From contig QQUE01000013.1 in assembly GCA_008501765.1 (NCBI GenBank), positions 1 through 64,000 on the forward strand: DNA of 64,000 nucleotides, given 5' to 3'. The notes under the pieces are model-generated. The model had not been told where the DNA came from, searched no databases, and was given only the letters and a program-made list of their open reading frames with translations. Shown here in pieces: positions 27,116 to 37,265 of this stretch. The translations under genes were made by a program, and so were the position numbers. Position 1 is the first letter of the stretch. The number at the start of each line of letters is the position of its first letter. This DNA is from Calditrichota bacterium (GTDB taxonomy: Bacteria; Zhuqueibacterota; Zhuqueibacteria; Zhuqueibacterales; Geothermadaptataceae).

Positions 27116-28717
27116 ATGAAAAAACAACTTAAAAACAAAGTCAATTCAACGCTGAGCACAGCTTTATCGCTGTTGGTTTTTATGCTGATTTACAGTGCAT
27201 GCAGTTCGGAAAATAAGGAAAGTGACCCGGCAGGAAACCGGGGGGCGAACGGTGGCGGGATGTCTGCTGGGAAAGCCGCTATTCCGGTACAAACAGCGGT
27301 CGTTGAAAAAGGAGATATCTCCACATTTCTGCTACACACAACAACGATTGAAGCAGAAAAGATGGTGGATGTTGTTGCAAAAGTAGCTGGCCACGTGGTG
27401 AAATTGTACGTGGAAGAAGGCACGCGGGTAAAAAGCGGGCAAATGCTGGCCCAGTTAAATGAGGCCGAACTCAAAATTGAGTTGATTCAGGCGAAGGTAC
27501 GAATGGACACCGATGCCAAAGCATTTGAGCGTTCTAAAAATATGTTAGAAAAAAATCTCATTGCCAAAGAAAATCATGATACCGTTGAAATGCAATATGA
27601 AAGCTCGAAAGCCACATGGGAAGCAGCAAAGTTGAAAATAGAATATACCGAGGTGCGCGCCCCGATTTCCGGAATTATCACCAGCCGGAATATCGAGCTT
27701 GGTCAACGGGTGAATAGCAATGAAACTTTGTTCGCAATCGCCGATTTTGAACCATTGCGCGCCCGGATTTACGTACCGGAAAAGGACATTATACGCGTGT
27801 TTGAGGGCCAGGGTGCCCGCATACAAGCCGATGCTTTGAGCGACAAGGAGTTCTCCGGAAAAGTGACGATGATCAGCCCCGTGGTCGATCCTGCGAATGG
27901 AACTGTTAAAGTAACAATTGATATTGACGGCGCTCAAAAATGGTTAAAACCGGGCATGTTTGCTTCCATTTATATCACAACAGAAAAGCATGAAAATACG
28001 CTGCTCATTCCTAAAAAAGCGATACTTCTGGAAAGTGAAACGGAGCAAGTTTATCTGATGCAGGAGGGGCGGGCTCATAAAGTAGCGCTGAAAGTAGGTT
28101 TCTCCTCCGGTGATGTAATCGAAGTTTTACAAGGGCTCGAAGAAGGGCAACACGTTGTGACCATTGGACAGGATGGGTTGCGGGAAGGTCTGCCAATAAA
28201 AATTGCTGGGAGTCAGGCGGCTCCTGCGCAGATTGCTGAAAAAAGCAAGAAGCCGGCACCAGCAAATAATACAGATAAAAAACCGAATCTTACACAGAAC
28301 GGCTCCCGGCCGGAGACAGCAACAAAAAGTGGTAAAAAATCGAATCCCTCTGCTTCAACCGGTGAACCGACACTGGCAAATGATGACGCCAAAACTAAAA
28401 AATCAGCACCTGTTGACATGCAATTACTGGCGCAATTAGAGAAAGAAATTCTGGAATCGCGGATGGGGCGGCGAATGTACGAAATGAAATTGCAGGAAGA
28501 GCCGCAGATCGAAAATGATCCCGCAAAAAAGATGGCCTATTTTAATGAATTTATTGAGAATATGCTGGCCCGCATCTCAAACCGTGCCCCGGAGGTTGCC
28601 GAAGCTTTCGAAGAAGCTGTTGCCAAAGATCCGGAAATGGAGACGAACTTGCTCAAACAATATCGGTTTTTACGCGAAAAATTGAGCGGCATGCGCGGTG
28701 GTGGCCCCAGGGAGTAA
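27116..28717 (+). CDS. RND efflux periplasmic adaptor (membrane fusion) lipoprotein with long C-terminal extension
   Basis: The 533-residue protein has a lipoprotein signal with lipobox YSAC (Cys29). The HlyD/AcrA-type core covers about residues 50-370: a lipoyl half-motif VVAKVAGHVVKLYVEEGTRVKSGQ, a helical hairpin, the second lipoyl half VRAPISGIITSRNIELGQRV, a beta-barrel, and a membrane-proximal domain near LLIPKKAIL. It would bridge the inner-membrane permeases to an outer-membrane channel. After residue 370 comes a Lys/Pro/Thr-rich linker and then a charged helical region of about 100 residues, which typical adaptors do not have. The two permease genes follow. No TolC-like gene is in the window. 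Confidence 0.87.
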   Translation: MKKQLKNKVNSTLSTALSLLVFMLIYSACSSENKESDPAGNRGANGGGMSAGKAAIPVQTAVVEKGDISTFLLHTTTIEAEKMVDVVAKVAGHVVKLYVEEGTRVKSGQMLAQLNEAELKIELIQAKVRMDTDAKAFERSKNMLEKNLIAKENHDTVEMQYESSKATWEAAKLKIEYTEVRAPISGIITSRNIELGQRVNSNETLFAIADFEPLRARIYVPEKDIIRVFEGQGARIQADALSDKEFSGKVTMISPVVDPANGTVKVTIDIDGAQKWLKPGMFASIYITTEKHENTLLIPKKAILLESETEQVYLMQEGRAHKVALKVGFSSGDVIEVLQGLEEGQHVVTIGQDGLREGLPIKIAGSQAAPAQIAEKSKKPAPANNTDKKPNLTQNGSRPETATKSGKKSNPSASTGEPTLANDDAKTKKSAPVDMQLLAQLEKEILESRMGRRMYEMKLQEEPQIENDPAKKMAYFNEFIENMLARISNRAPEVAEAFEEAVAKDPEMETNLLKQYRFLREKLSGMRGGGPRE

Positions 28718-28765
28718 CAAACGTCCTTGAATTTATAAAATGGATACCAATTTAACGGTTAAATT

Positions 28766-31700
28766 ATGAATATATCAGAATTTGCGGTCAAACGCCCAAT
28801 AACAATGCTGATGATAATCCTCAGCATAATCGTCATCGGTTTGCTGAGCTTGAACCGGCTACCGCTAACATTTTTCCCGGAATTTTCTTCCTCCAATTTA
28901 CGCATTGATGTGCCGTATCCGTCTTCATCGCCGCAGGAAGTGGAACGCCTCATTTCCAAACCGATTGAAGATATGATGGGCACACTCACAAACCTGGAAA
29001 CCATGACCAGTACTTCGGCGAGCACAGGCAGCAATGTCCGGCTCTCGTTTCTGGCGGGTACTGACATGGATTTAGCCTCAGTTGAAGTACGTGACCGCCT
29101 CGACCGGGTGCGTCCGAATTTGCCGAGCGATGTGGACCGAATTCGAATTCGGCGGTGGCAAACCAGCGATATGCCGGTGTTTCAGTTTAGTGTTGCGTGG
29201 AGCAAAAGCAACGACGCACTTTATGATTTGGTCAACAAAATTCTGGTACCGCAAATTCAGCGCATTGAGGGAGTCGCCAACGTTGAAATCCGTGGGATGG
29301 ATGAGCGCAAAGTCCTCGTCGAGCTGGATCTCGAGCGCATGCGTGCCCACAACCTGGATTTTTTCCAGCTCGCTTCCAGTTTAAGGCAGAATAACATCAA
29401 TGTGGCTGGTGGCACTGTTTTGCACGGCAGCCGGAAGTTTTCTGTGCGAACGATTGGCGAGTACCGCACGGTGGATGAAATTGCCAACACCCCCATTCGC
29501 GGGAGCGGACTGGTATTGCGCGATGTCGCTACCGTTAAGTTTGATTTTCCCGAAAAAACGCGCTTTGGGCGTTTGAATAAAAGCGAAGCCGTGGTTTTGC
29601 AAGTTTATAAAGCTTCCACCGCCAATGTCATCGAAGTGGCTGAAAAAAGCCGTCAGTTTATCAACGATCTGAAGAATCAAAAGAGCTATGCCGGGGTGGA
29701 GCTGCAAGTTTATCGTGATCAATCCACAGAAATTAAAAACAGCCTGTTTAATTTAACTTTCGCAGGATTGGTTGGCGCTGTCCTTGCCATTTTTATTCTT
29801 TACTTTTTTCTACGAAAAGTACGCAGCACAATCATCATCGCAATGGCAATTCCCATCTCTATTATTGCTACTTTTTTACTCATGTATATATTACGGTTGG
29901 CACCGTTCAATTCAACGATAACCGTAAATATCGTATCACTTTCCGGGCTTATGTTTGCGGTGGGGATGCTGGTTGACCCGGCCGTGGTTGTGTTGGAAAA
30001 TATTTTTCGTCATAAACAGGAAGAGGAATTGAGCGCCATTGATGCTGCCATTGTCGGGGCAAAAGAGGTGGCTGTGGCCGTCACGGCTGCTGTGCTCACA
30101 ACCGTCATCGTTTTTGTACCGATGCTGTTTATGAATGCTGGTGGGTTCGGCCGTTGGATGGGCGATTTCGGCATTGCCATCGTCGTTGCTTCTGTGGCCA
30201 GTCTGCTGATGAGTCTTACACTCATCCCTTTGGCTTCATCCTATCTTTTTACCGGGCAGGAAAAGAAAAAAAATAAACTCATCGCCAATCTGGGCATCGG
30301 CTATTCGAAAATTATAGGCCGGCTGGTGCGCTTTCCGGTTTCGCTGGTCGTCCTTCTTTTTGGATTAAGTTTATTGGGCGGAACCTGGTATTTGAAAGAC
30401 TTAATCGACCGCGACTGGATGCCGCGGACGCCCTCCCGCCGGATGGATTTAAATGCGGATGTTGACCGCCATTTTTCTGAAGCAGAAGTGCATGCAATTT
30501 TTGATTCACTGGAAACACTTTTGCTGAAGAATAGAGAGCAGTTTGAGATCGAAAACGTCACCACAGATTACCGCAAGCGCGGCGGGCGAATAACGGTCTA
30601 TTTCATCCCGGAAGAGGATGGGGAAAAGAATACCACTGAACTTTACGATGAAATTCGAGCCGGTTTACCTGAGTTTGCCGGAGTTGAGTTTAAAGTTGGG
30701 CGGCGTCACGGCCGCAGTGGCAACGAAGAAGGTGTTTCAATCGAGCTCAAGGGCGAGAGCCTGTCAGTGCTTTCTACATTTGCCGAAGAGATCAGGGAGC
30801 GGTTGCAAGGGATAAAAGGGATAAAAGATATCGATACGTCGCTGGAGCGCGGGGATGAGGAATTGCAAATAAGCGTCGACAGGGTACGCGCGCAAAATAT
30901 TGGATTATCGGCTCAAGACGTGGCACGCTCTATTTCCTCTGCATTGGGTGGCCGATCCACCTCCAAATTCAAAACCCAGGACAAGGAAGTGGATATTCTC
31001 ATGCAATTGGCGGAAGAGGACCGTACTAACCGTCAACAATTGGAAAATATGGCTTTGCAAAACAGCGAACAAAATATGGTTCAGGTTTCTTCTGTTGCCA
31101 ATATGCAGATGCACAAAGGGCCGGAATCCATTGAACGGGAAGATCGGCGCTCGACGGTGACTGTTTTTGCCAATACGGACGAACGTGGCATGTTTTCAGC
31201 CAGCAGGGAAATCAACAAACGACTCGCTGATTTAAAATTACCGCCCGGATACAGTTGGACCCTGGGGAAAAATTTTCGCGATATGCAACAGGGCGAAGAA
31301 GATTCCATGTTTGCAATCTGGTTGGCTATCGTCTTGATTTATATAGTGATGGCCTCCTTGTTTGAATCCTATATTCATCCTTTTACAATTTTATTTTCTG
31401 TGCCTTTCGCCCTCTCCGGTGTTTTTCTGATGTTTTGGCTCACGGATACCAATCTGACGACAATGGGCTGGTTGGGAATCCTTGTTGTTTGTGGTTTGGT
31501 AGTCAACAACGGCATCATTTTGATCGACGCAATCAATAAAAAACGGCGGGCTGGGCTTTCCCGCACCGAGGCCATCACCATCGGTGGAAAAAACCGCGTG
31601 CGGCCAATTTTGATGACTACATTGACAACGATTCTTGGCCTGGCGCCGCTGGTTATCCCGGTTATGTTTCCCCAGATATTTGGGCCGCAGGAAGGGCGGG

Positions 31701-31888
31701 CAGCTATGTACAGTCCTGTCGGAATTGCCATCGTTGGTGGCTTGGTGACCAGCACACCATTAACCCTGTTTATCATCCCGGTGGTCTATGTCTTTTTGGA
31801 TGACCTTAGCATGTGGGCAAAAGCCGTTGTCGATAGATCGATTCAGGTCTCACGCCGGAAAGTGGGCCGAACACAACATGAAATTTAA
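28766..31888 (+). CDS. RND-family efflux permease, first copy
   Basis: The 1040-residue protein is of AcrB/MdtBC type: twelve membrane segments, two large periplasmic loops, and an N-terminal membrane helix at once (SEFAVKRPITMLMI). In the fourth membrane segment the proton-relay aspartate is D404 in MLVDPAVVVLEN. The C-terminal repeats of family motifs include LFESYIHPFTIL and NGIILIDAINKKRRAG. It lies 48 bases after the adaptor, surely in one operon. Proton-driven export of small hydrophobic compounds is the family role; substrates are not predictable. Confidence 0.92.
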   Translation: MNISEFAVKRPITMLMIILSIIVIGLLSLNRLPLTFFPEFSSSNLRIDVPYPSSSPQEVERLISKPIEDMMGTLTNLETMTSTSASTGSNVRLSFLAGTDMDLASVEVRDRLDRVRPNLPSDVDRIRIRRWQTSDMPVFQFSVAWSKSNDALYDLVNKILVPQIQRIEGVANVEIRGMDERKVLVELDLERMRAHNLDFFQLASSLRQNNINVAGGTVLHGSRKFSVRTIGEYRTVDEIANTPIRGSGLVLRDVATVKFDFPEKTRFGRLNKSEAVVLQVYKASTANVIEVAEKSRQFINDLKNQKSYAGVELQVYRDQSTEIKNSLFNLTFAGLVGAVLAIFILYFFLRKVRSTIIIAMAIPISIIATFLLMYILRLAPFNSTITVNIVSLSGLMFAVGMLVDPAVVVLENIFRHKQEEELSAIDAAIVGAKEVAVAVTAAVLTTVIVFVPMLFMNAGGFGRWMGDFGIAIVVASVASLLMSLTLIPLASSYLFTGQEKKKNKLIANLGIGYSKIIGRLVRFPVSLVVLLFGLSLLGGTWYLKDLIDRDWMPRTPSRRMDLNADVDRHFSEAEVHAIFDSLETLLLKNREQFEIENVTTDYRKRGGRITVYFIPEEDGEKNTTELYDEIRAGLPEFAGVEFKVGRRHGRSGNEEGVSIELKGESLSVLSTFAEEIRERLQGIKGIKDIDTSLERGDEELQISVDRVRAQNIGLSAQDVARSISSALGGRSTSKFKTQDKEVDILMQLAEEDRTNRQQLENMALQNSEQNMVQVSSVANMQMHKGPESIEREDRRSTVTVFANTDERGMFSASREINKRLADLKLPPGYSWTLGKNFRDMQQGEEDSMFAIWLAIVLIYIVMASLFESYIHPFTILFSVPFALSGVFLMFWLTDTNLTTMGWLGILVVCGLVVNNGIILIDAINKKRRAGLSRTEAITIGGKNRVRPILMTTLTTILGLAPLVIPVMFPQIFGPQEGRAAMYSPVGIAIVGGLVTSTPLTLFIIPVVYVFLDDLSMWAKAVVDRSIQVSRRKVGRTQHEI

Positions 31889-32362
31889 TAGTGAATCGCA
31901 GCAATTGCATGAAAATTCACTGCCGGCTTTCGTTACTAATAAAAAGATGAATTTAATTTCCAGAACATTACAGTTTGCACAAATGAGTGATTGCTGAAGT
32001 TTTAACTAACCCGCTGTACAAAATGAAAGATTTTCACAAATTTTTTTTTGTTCAGCTTTCTTTGCCCCCAGTTTGTGTTTTTTGCAATACCGGCATCTCT
32101 CTGAACCTGGGTTAAGTGTCAGGATGTTCCGTTATTTCACCCGGTAAAAACCGAAATGACACGTACGAGAATATCTTATTATTTTGTGTAAGTATTTTTT
32201 TTTGCACACGGATTAACTAAGAACGTGATAATAAATTGACAATCGAAATCTCAACACAGAATTGGAAAAAATATACGTGGATGCTCCGAACCACAATAGC
32301 CCTCTCCGGGATATTGAAGCTCACAACCGTAAACCTAAAAATAACAACAAGAATCTAAAAAC
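31889..32362. other. Gap between the two RND permease genes
   Basis: The gap is 474 bases, much longer than the 48 bases between adaptor and first permease. I see no coding frame, terminator or repeat. A TTGACA at 32236-32241 has no -10 at proper distance. The length leaves room for a separate promoter for the second permease. Confidence 0.45.
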
Positions 32363-35300
32363 ATGAAAATAGTTAATTTCTCAATTTCACGCCCGGTGAC
32401 CATTACAATGTTCACTGTTGCTGCGGTCATTTTCGGATTTGTCGCTTTTGATCGTTTACCAATCAACTTACTGCCGGATATTTCTTATCCATCTCTCACA
32501 GTACGCACGGATTATCCCGGCACCGCACCCGGGGAGGTGGAATATCTGATTTCCAAGCCGGTGGAAGAGGCTGTTGGCGTCGTATCCGGGGTGGTTCGAA
32601 CCAGCTCGATCTCACGGCCAGGTATGTCTGATGTCACCCTCGAATTCGAATGGGGCACCAACATGGATTTCGCCTCGTTGGACGTCCGCGAAAAAATGGA
32701 TTTGCTCAACCTGCCGCAAGATGTGGAAAAACCGATTTTGCTGCGCTTCGATCCCTCCCTCGATCCAATTATGCGCGTCGCTTTGGCCGGAGAAGAGTCA
32801 TTGATTTCGTTGCGCTTGCTGGCCGAAGAGCGGGTCAAGCAGGAACTGGAATCGCTCGAAGGTGTCGCCTCCGTTCAGGTTAGCGGTGGCCTTGAAGAAG
32901 AAATTCAAGTCAATGTCAACGAGGGAAAACTGGCGTCGCTTGGCATTTCAATCAATTCGGTAATCAATCGACTGGCGCAAGAAAATGTCAACCTCACCGG
33001 TGGCACATTGAAAGATGGCGAAGCAGAATTTCTGGTTCGCACATTAAATGAATTTACCACCGTTGATGAAATGCACGAAATCGTCGTGGCGATGCAGGGC
33101 GGTGCGCCAATTTTACTGAAAGACATCGCTGAAATCCAGAAAAGCCACAAGGAACGGAAAGTCATCACCCACTTGAATGGGGCTGAATCGGTCGAAATTG
33201 CCATTTACAAAGAGGCCGACAAAAATACGGTAATCGTGGCGGAAGGCGTTAAAACGCAGTTGAACACGATTATCAATGAATTTAAGGAATACAACGTTCC
33301 CATTGCCATGACAATTATCAACGATCAGTCACAATTTATTCAAAGCTCGGTAGACGAAGTTATGAATACGGCAATTTGGGGTGCAATTTTCGCTGTCATC
33401 GTACTTATGCTTTTCCTGCGCAGTTTCAAAAGTACGAGCATTATCAGCCTGGCAATCCCAATTTCAATCGTTGTCACTTTTTTCTGTATGTTTATCGCCG
33501 ATGTTTCGCTTAATATTATGTCCCTGGGCGGCCTGGCGCTGGGGGTGGGCATGCTGGTCGATAATGCCATTGTTGTGCTTGAGGCTATCGACCGCTACCG
33601 CGCTAAAGGCGTGCCGATTGCCGAGGCCGCCAGCAAAGGCGCCAGTGAGGTGGGCAAAGCGGTAATCGCTTCAACTTTAACGACGATTTGTGTTTTTGTA
33701 CCCATTATTTTCGTCGAAGGCATTGCCGGCCAGTTGTTCAACGATCAGGCGTTGGCAGTTACGTTTTCCCTCGGAGCGTCGCTGTTTGTCGCGCTCACGC
33801 TTATTCCGATGCTATCCTCAAAAGAATACAAAGCCAGTCAAATAAATGGAAACGTTGAAAATAAATCCAAAGCAAAGAATTTGGCGAATTTAATTTTTGT
33901 CTCGGCACCAGCCGCATTTCTGGCATCTTTAGGGAAAATTTTCAGCTTTATTACCCAAGGTCTTCAATTTGTTTTTGGACCGATTTTACGCATTTTTGAC
34001 CGCAATTTGAACCGGTTGATTGCTGTTTATCCAGTCTTCCTGGAATATATTCTGAAAAAAAGAACAGCATTCATCGGGGCAACAGTTTTAATGTTTGCCT
34101 TGAGCCTCGCAGGACTTGGGCTGGTCGGAACAGAGTTAATTCCGGAAATTAGCCAGGGCGAATTTTTTATCGATATTAAAATGCAGATCGGAACACCGAT
34201 TGAGGAGACCGACCGTACTGTCAATGAGATTGCAGCACAAATTCAGTCAACGAAAAATTTAGCGAGTGTTTACGCCGTTGCCGGGACAGCGGCGCAAATG
34301 GGATTCAGTTCCACCGAAGAACGGGAAAATCTCGGCCAAATTCACGTCCGTTTGGATGAGGGATTGGTAGGCGATTCCGAGATGCGGGTCATGGAAATTA
34401 TAAGAAAAATACTGGCGGATATCCCCGGAATTGAGTACAAATTTTCCCGGCCGACACTTTTTAGTTTTAGCACCCCGGTCGAAGTGGAAGTGCGGGGCTA
34501 CAATTTACAGGAACTTGAACGCATCAGCCTGCAATTGACGCAGGACATGCGAAAAATCGAAGGCCTGCGCGATGTAAAAGCCAGCACCGAAGGCGGCAAT
34601 CCGGAAGTGCAAATTATATTTAATCGCATGCGAGTCGCCCAAATGGGGCTGGATGTTTCAACAATTGGCTCGATCGTACGCCGCAAAGTGCAAGGCGAAG
34701 TGGCCACAGAGTTTACCCGACAGGATCGCAAAGTGGATATCCGGGTACGGAACCAGGAAGAATTCCGCCGCAATGTCGATGATTTGCGCCGCATGGCGGT
34801 CAATCCCCAGGGAACCGTGCCGATTCCGTTGGCCTCGGTTGCAGATATTGTGCTCGAACGCGGGCCCAGCGAAATTCGCCGCGTCGACCAGGAACGGGTT
34901 GCATTAATTACGGCCAACATTAGCGGCCGCGATTTGGGCAGCATTTCAGCCGATATTCAGGGTAAAATCGATGAATTGCAACTGCCGCCCGATTTCAGAG
35001 TCAAGGTGAGCGGCCAGCAACGGGAAATGGCCACTTCTTTTGATAGCATGAAACTGGCCATCAGCCTGGCTATTTTTCTGGTTTATCTGGTGATGGCATC
35101 ACAATTTGAATCAATCGTGCAGCCGTTTATCATCATGTTTACGATTCCGTTTGCTTTAATCGGTGTGGTTTTAACGTTGCTCATCACGCAAACCCCGATC
35201 AGCGTTGTCGTGCTGATTGGCATAATTATGTTAGCTGGAATTGTGGTCAACAATGCCATTGTGCTGGTGGATTATATCAATCAATTGCGCCGTGAAGGCA

Positions 35301-35542
35301 AGGCCAAGCGGGAGGCCATCAAATTGGCCGGGCAGGTTCGCTTGCGCCCGATTTTGATGACAACGATGACCACGGTACTCGGGCTCCTGCCCATGGCCCT
35401 CGGTTTCGGCGAAGGCGCGGAATTGCGCACACCGCTTGCCGTGACAGTAATCGGGGGTTTGCTCATCGGCACGATTCTGACCCTGGTTGTCATTCCGACG
35501 GTTTATGATGTTGTGGTTAAAGAAAAAATCGATGTCCAATAA
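32363..35542 (+). CDS. RND-family efflux permease, second copy
   Basis: The 1059-residue paralogue of the upstream permease has the same twelve-segment layout. D400 in MLVDNAIVVLEAIDR is the candidate proton-relay residue. The periplasmic loops are intact (YPGTAPGEVEYLISKPVEEAVG, FEWGTNMDFASLDVREKMD), as are the late motifs MASQFESIVQPF and NNAIVLVDYINQLRREG. It may pair with the first permease as a mixed trimer, like MdtB/MdtC, or share the adaptor as a separate pump. A strong hairpin follows the stop by 8 bases. Confidence 0.92.
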   Translation: MKIVNFSISRPVTITMFTVAAVIFGFVAFDRLPINLLPDISYPSLTVRTDYPGTAPGEVEYLISKPVEEAVGVVSGVVRTSSISRPGMSDVTLEFEWGTNMDFASLDVREKMDLLNLPQDVEKPILLRFDPSLDPIMRVALAGEESLISLRLLAEERVKQELESLEGVASVQVSGGLEEEIQVNVNEGKLASLGISINSVINRLAQENVNLTGGTLKDGEAEFLVRTLNEFTTVDEMHEIVVAMQGGAPILLKDIAEIQKSHKERKVITHLNGAESVEIAIYKEADKNTVIVAEGVKTQLNTIINEFKEYNVPIAMTIINDQSQFIQSSVDEVMNTAIWGAIFAVIVLMLFLRSFKSTSIISLAIPISIVVTFFCMFIADVSLNIMSLGGLALGVGMLVDNAIVVLEAIDRYRAKGVPIAEAASKGASEVGKAVIASTLTTICVFVPIIFVEGIAGQLFNDQALAVTFSLGASLFVALTLIPMLSSKEYKASQINGNVENKSKAKNLANLIFVSAPAAFLASLGKIFSFITQGLQFVFGPILRIFDRNLNRLIAVYPVFLEYILKKRTAFIGATVLMFALSLAGLGLVGTELIPEISQGEFFIDIKMQIGTPIEETDRTVNEIAAQIQSTKNLASVYAVAGTAAQMGFSSTEERENLGQIHVRLDEGLVGDSEMRVMEIIRKILADIPGIEYKFSRPTLFSFSTPVEVEVRGYNLQELERISLQLTQDMRKIEGLRDVKASTEGGNPEVQIIFNRMRVAQMGLDVSTIGSIVRRKVQGEVATEFTRQDRKVDIRVRNQEEFRRNVDDLRRMAVNPQGTVPIPLASVADIVLERGPSEIRRVDQERVALITANISGRDLGSISADIQGKIDELQLPPDFRVKVSGQQREMATSFDSMKLAISLAIFLVYLVMASQFESIVQPFIIMFTIPFALIGVVLTLLITQTPISVVVLIGIIMLAGIVVNNAIVLVDYINQLRREGKAKREAIKLAGQVRLRPILMTTMTTVLGLLPMALGFGEGAELRTPLAVTVIGGLLIGTILTLVVIPTVYDVVVKEKIDVQ

Positions 35543-35550
35543 TCGACACT

Positions 35551-35604
35551 CAACACGCAATATCCAGGTATTTGTATTATTTGAAAATTGGATATTGCGT
35601 GTTG
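35551..35604. terminator. Long hairpin after the RND operon
   Basis: CAACACGCAATATCCA and TGGATATTGCGTGTTG are exact 16-bp reverse complements separated by 22 bases, starting 8 bases after the permease stop. It probably ends the efflux transcript. The words TGGATATT recur just after the right arm, so the element may belong to a repeat family. Confidence 0.65.
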
Positions 35605-35629
35605 GATATTGGATATTCAAAAATCAATA

Positions 35630-36637
35630 ATGCTGAAAAAGACAAAAACACCGCTCCTCACGATCCTCCTGATTGTTGCTTGCGGTAGCAATTCAAACGG
35701 CCCCGGTGTGGCAAAAATAGCAGAATGCACGCCAACAGCAATCAATGCTGCCCCAACACAAGGACACGTTCCTGCTGCCTCAAAGTGGCTGTACCAACTG
35801 CAAAACCTTTCCATCGGCGAAATCAAGCAAACTGGATTCGATATCCTGACCATCGATTACTCGGCGGACGGCAGCGACGCCGAAGGCTTTACTGTGACTG
35901 ATTTGGATTCTTTGCATGCTCATAGCAAAACGGCGTTGGCGTATTTGAGCATCGGTGAGGCAGAGGATTACCGATATTATTTTGATGCAAACTGGCTCAC
36001 AACTGCGCCGTGTTGGCTGGGTAAAACAAATCCCGAGTGGCCGGGCAATTACAAAGTGCAGTACTGGGCAGAAGAATGGCAGACTATCGTTCTCGGCTAT
36101 CTCGATAAAATCATCATTGCTGGATTTGATGGTGTGTACCTGGATATTGTTGATGCGTTTGAATATTGGTCCGATGATGAAAATGCAGCCGGACTGGTCA
36201 TCGATGAAGATGTTGCCGCCCAACGCATGATGCAATTTGTCCAGCGAATTGCTCGACACGCCCGCATAACACGAGGTAAAGCAGATTTTTATGTATTCCC
36301 GCAAAATGGCGTGCGAATTCTGTCCTACGATACTTCCGGCGATTTTCAACAAACCATCAGCGGTTTTGGTATCGAAGATTTGTACTACGACGGCACGATA
36401 CCTGTTTCTGATGCTGAAATCCACGAGCGGGAACCGCTTTTAATCGACCTGGTCACAGCTGGGAAAATGGTGCTGCTGGTGGACTATGTCGATGACGGTT
36501 CAGGCTATTCCGGCGCCAACAAAAGCCGTATCGATGATTTCCGCAACAGAGCATTGGCGCGGAGATTTGTTCCGTACGTTGGTAGAGAAGATCGGGAGTT
36601 GGATGGGGTGAATCGAATTGTTGGGGTGCAGGAGTGA
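35630..36637 (+). CDS. Lipoprotein of the GH114 / TM1410 family (endo-alpha-1,4-polygalactosaminidase-like)
   Basis: The product is about 335 residues. A lipoprotein signal (lipobox IVAC, Cys18) leads into a TIM-barrel-like domain. Segments KWLYQLQN, ILTIDYSADG, ALAYLSIGEAEDYR and GFDGVYLDIVDAFEYW match the GH114 / MJ1477-TM1410 family, whose characterised members cut galactosaminogalactan-type polymers. The acidic residues in SIGEAED and LDIVDAF fall where family catalytic acids are expected. I prefer the ATG at 35630, which gives a complete signal peptide, over an earlier frame opening at 35588. It would act outside the cytoplasm, tethered to a membrane; its real substrate is open. Confidence 0.8.
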   Translation: MLKKTKTPLLTILLIVACGSNSNGPGVAKIAECTPTAINAAPTQGHVPAASKWLYQLQNLSIGEIKQTGFDILTIDYSADGSDAEGFTVTDLDSLHAHSKTALAYLSIGEAEDYRYYFDANWLTTAPCWLGKTNPEWPGNYKVQYWAEEWQTIVLGYLDKIIIAGFDGVYLDIVDAFEYWSDDENAAGLVIDEDVAAQRMMQFVQRIARHARITRGKADFYVFPQNGVRILSYDTSGDFQQTISGFGIEDLYYDGTIPVSDAEIHEREPLLIDLVTAGKMVLLVDYVDDGSGYSGANKSRIDDFRNRALARRFVPYVGREDRELDGVNRIVGVQE

Positions 36638-36654
36638 TTTGGGGGTATTCCAAT

Positions 36655-36972
36655 CTAATCATCAAAACCGTACGCAAATAGTAAGGCATCTCTAACCTGT
36701 ACCATTTTTGCAGGTGATAGCTTTGCAATATAACGACCGATTTTCTGTTTCGAAACAGTTTGGATATGATCTAAATTAACAGCGCTCATCTGTTTTAAAC
36801 CATCCATTTCGTTCAAGATGACTTCCGTGGGAATATCTCGAATTGTTGAAGTAATTGGCGCAACAGTCGTTTCACCTAAAAATTGCAATGCAGAGTTACG
36901 CGTTAAAATGAGTACTGGACGGCGTTTGTCGGGTTGCTTAAAAGTAAACCAGCGAATTTCTCCTCGTTCCAC
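36655..36972 (-). CDS. mazF: MazF/PemK-type toxin endoribonuclease
   Basis: The 105-residue protein has the PemK/MazF fold: ERGEIRWFTF at the start, the RRPVLILTRN strand, then TSTIRDIPTEVIL and SAVNLDHIQTVSKQKIG. Members cleave mRNA at short sequence motifs and halt growth when freed from their antitoxin. The start is GTG at 36972, sharing one base with the antitoxin stop (TAGTG), which couples translation. The antitoxin gene lies upstream as usual. Confidence 0.9.
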   Translation of the reverse strand: MERGEIRWFTFKQPDKRRPVLILTRNSALQFLGETTVAPITSTIRDIPTEVILNEMDGLKQMSAVNLDHIQTVSKQKIGRYIAKLSPAKMVQVRDALLFAYGFDD

Positions 36973-37202
36973 TAAATCCCCCAGTCCTGTTCATTTTCCC
37001 AGGATGTAAATGCTTCTTTGTCCACTGGTTTTTTTGCATAGCCCTTTTTGTGCTGCGCTTCTTTTGCCAGAATCTGTTGCTGTTTCAAATAATAGGCGAT
37101 CGAGTTACGAATGAAAGCCGAACGTGTTATTTTTTTTCCATTTATAGCGTGGTCAAGCTCATGGAGCAGTTCTTCGTCTATCGTCATTTGTATGGTTTTC
37201 AT
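36972..37202 (-). CDS. Ribbon-helix-helix antitoxin paired with MazF
   Basis: The 76-residue protein has an N-terminal ribbon-helix-helix DNA-binding domain (MKTIQMTIDEELLHELDHAI, then ITRSAFIRNSIAYYL) and a charged C-terminal tail ending EDW-like (NEQDWGI), which would block the toxin. Such antitoxins also repress their own operon. A perfect 10-bp inverted repeat 64 bases upstream of its ATG is a good operator candidate. Confidence 0.87.
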   Translation of the reverse strand: MKTIQMTIDEELLHELDHAINGKKITRSAFIRNSIAYYLKQQQILAKEAQHKKGYAKKPVDKEAFTSWENEQDWGI

Positions 37203-37265
37203 GCCACATTTTTCTCCATCTTTTTATAGCTATGATTATGTGTAGAATAGGCAATTGCATCATCA

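Noticed and set aside
32236-32270. A TTGACA as promoter of the second RND permease
   Set aside because: No -10-like hexamer lies 16-18 bases downstream of it; the region could hold a promoter but this word is not enough.
35780-36424. A 214-codon frame on the minus strand within the GH114-like gene
   Set aside because: It is antisense to a recognisable family and has no domain or ribosome site of its own.
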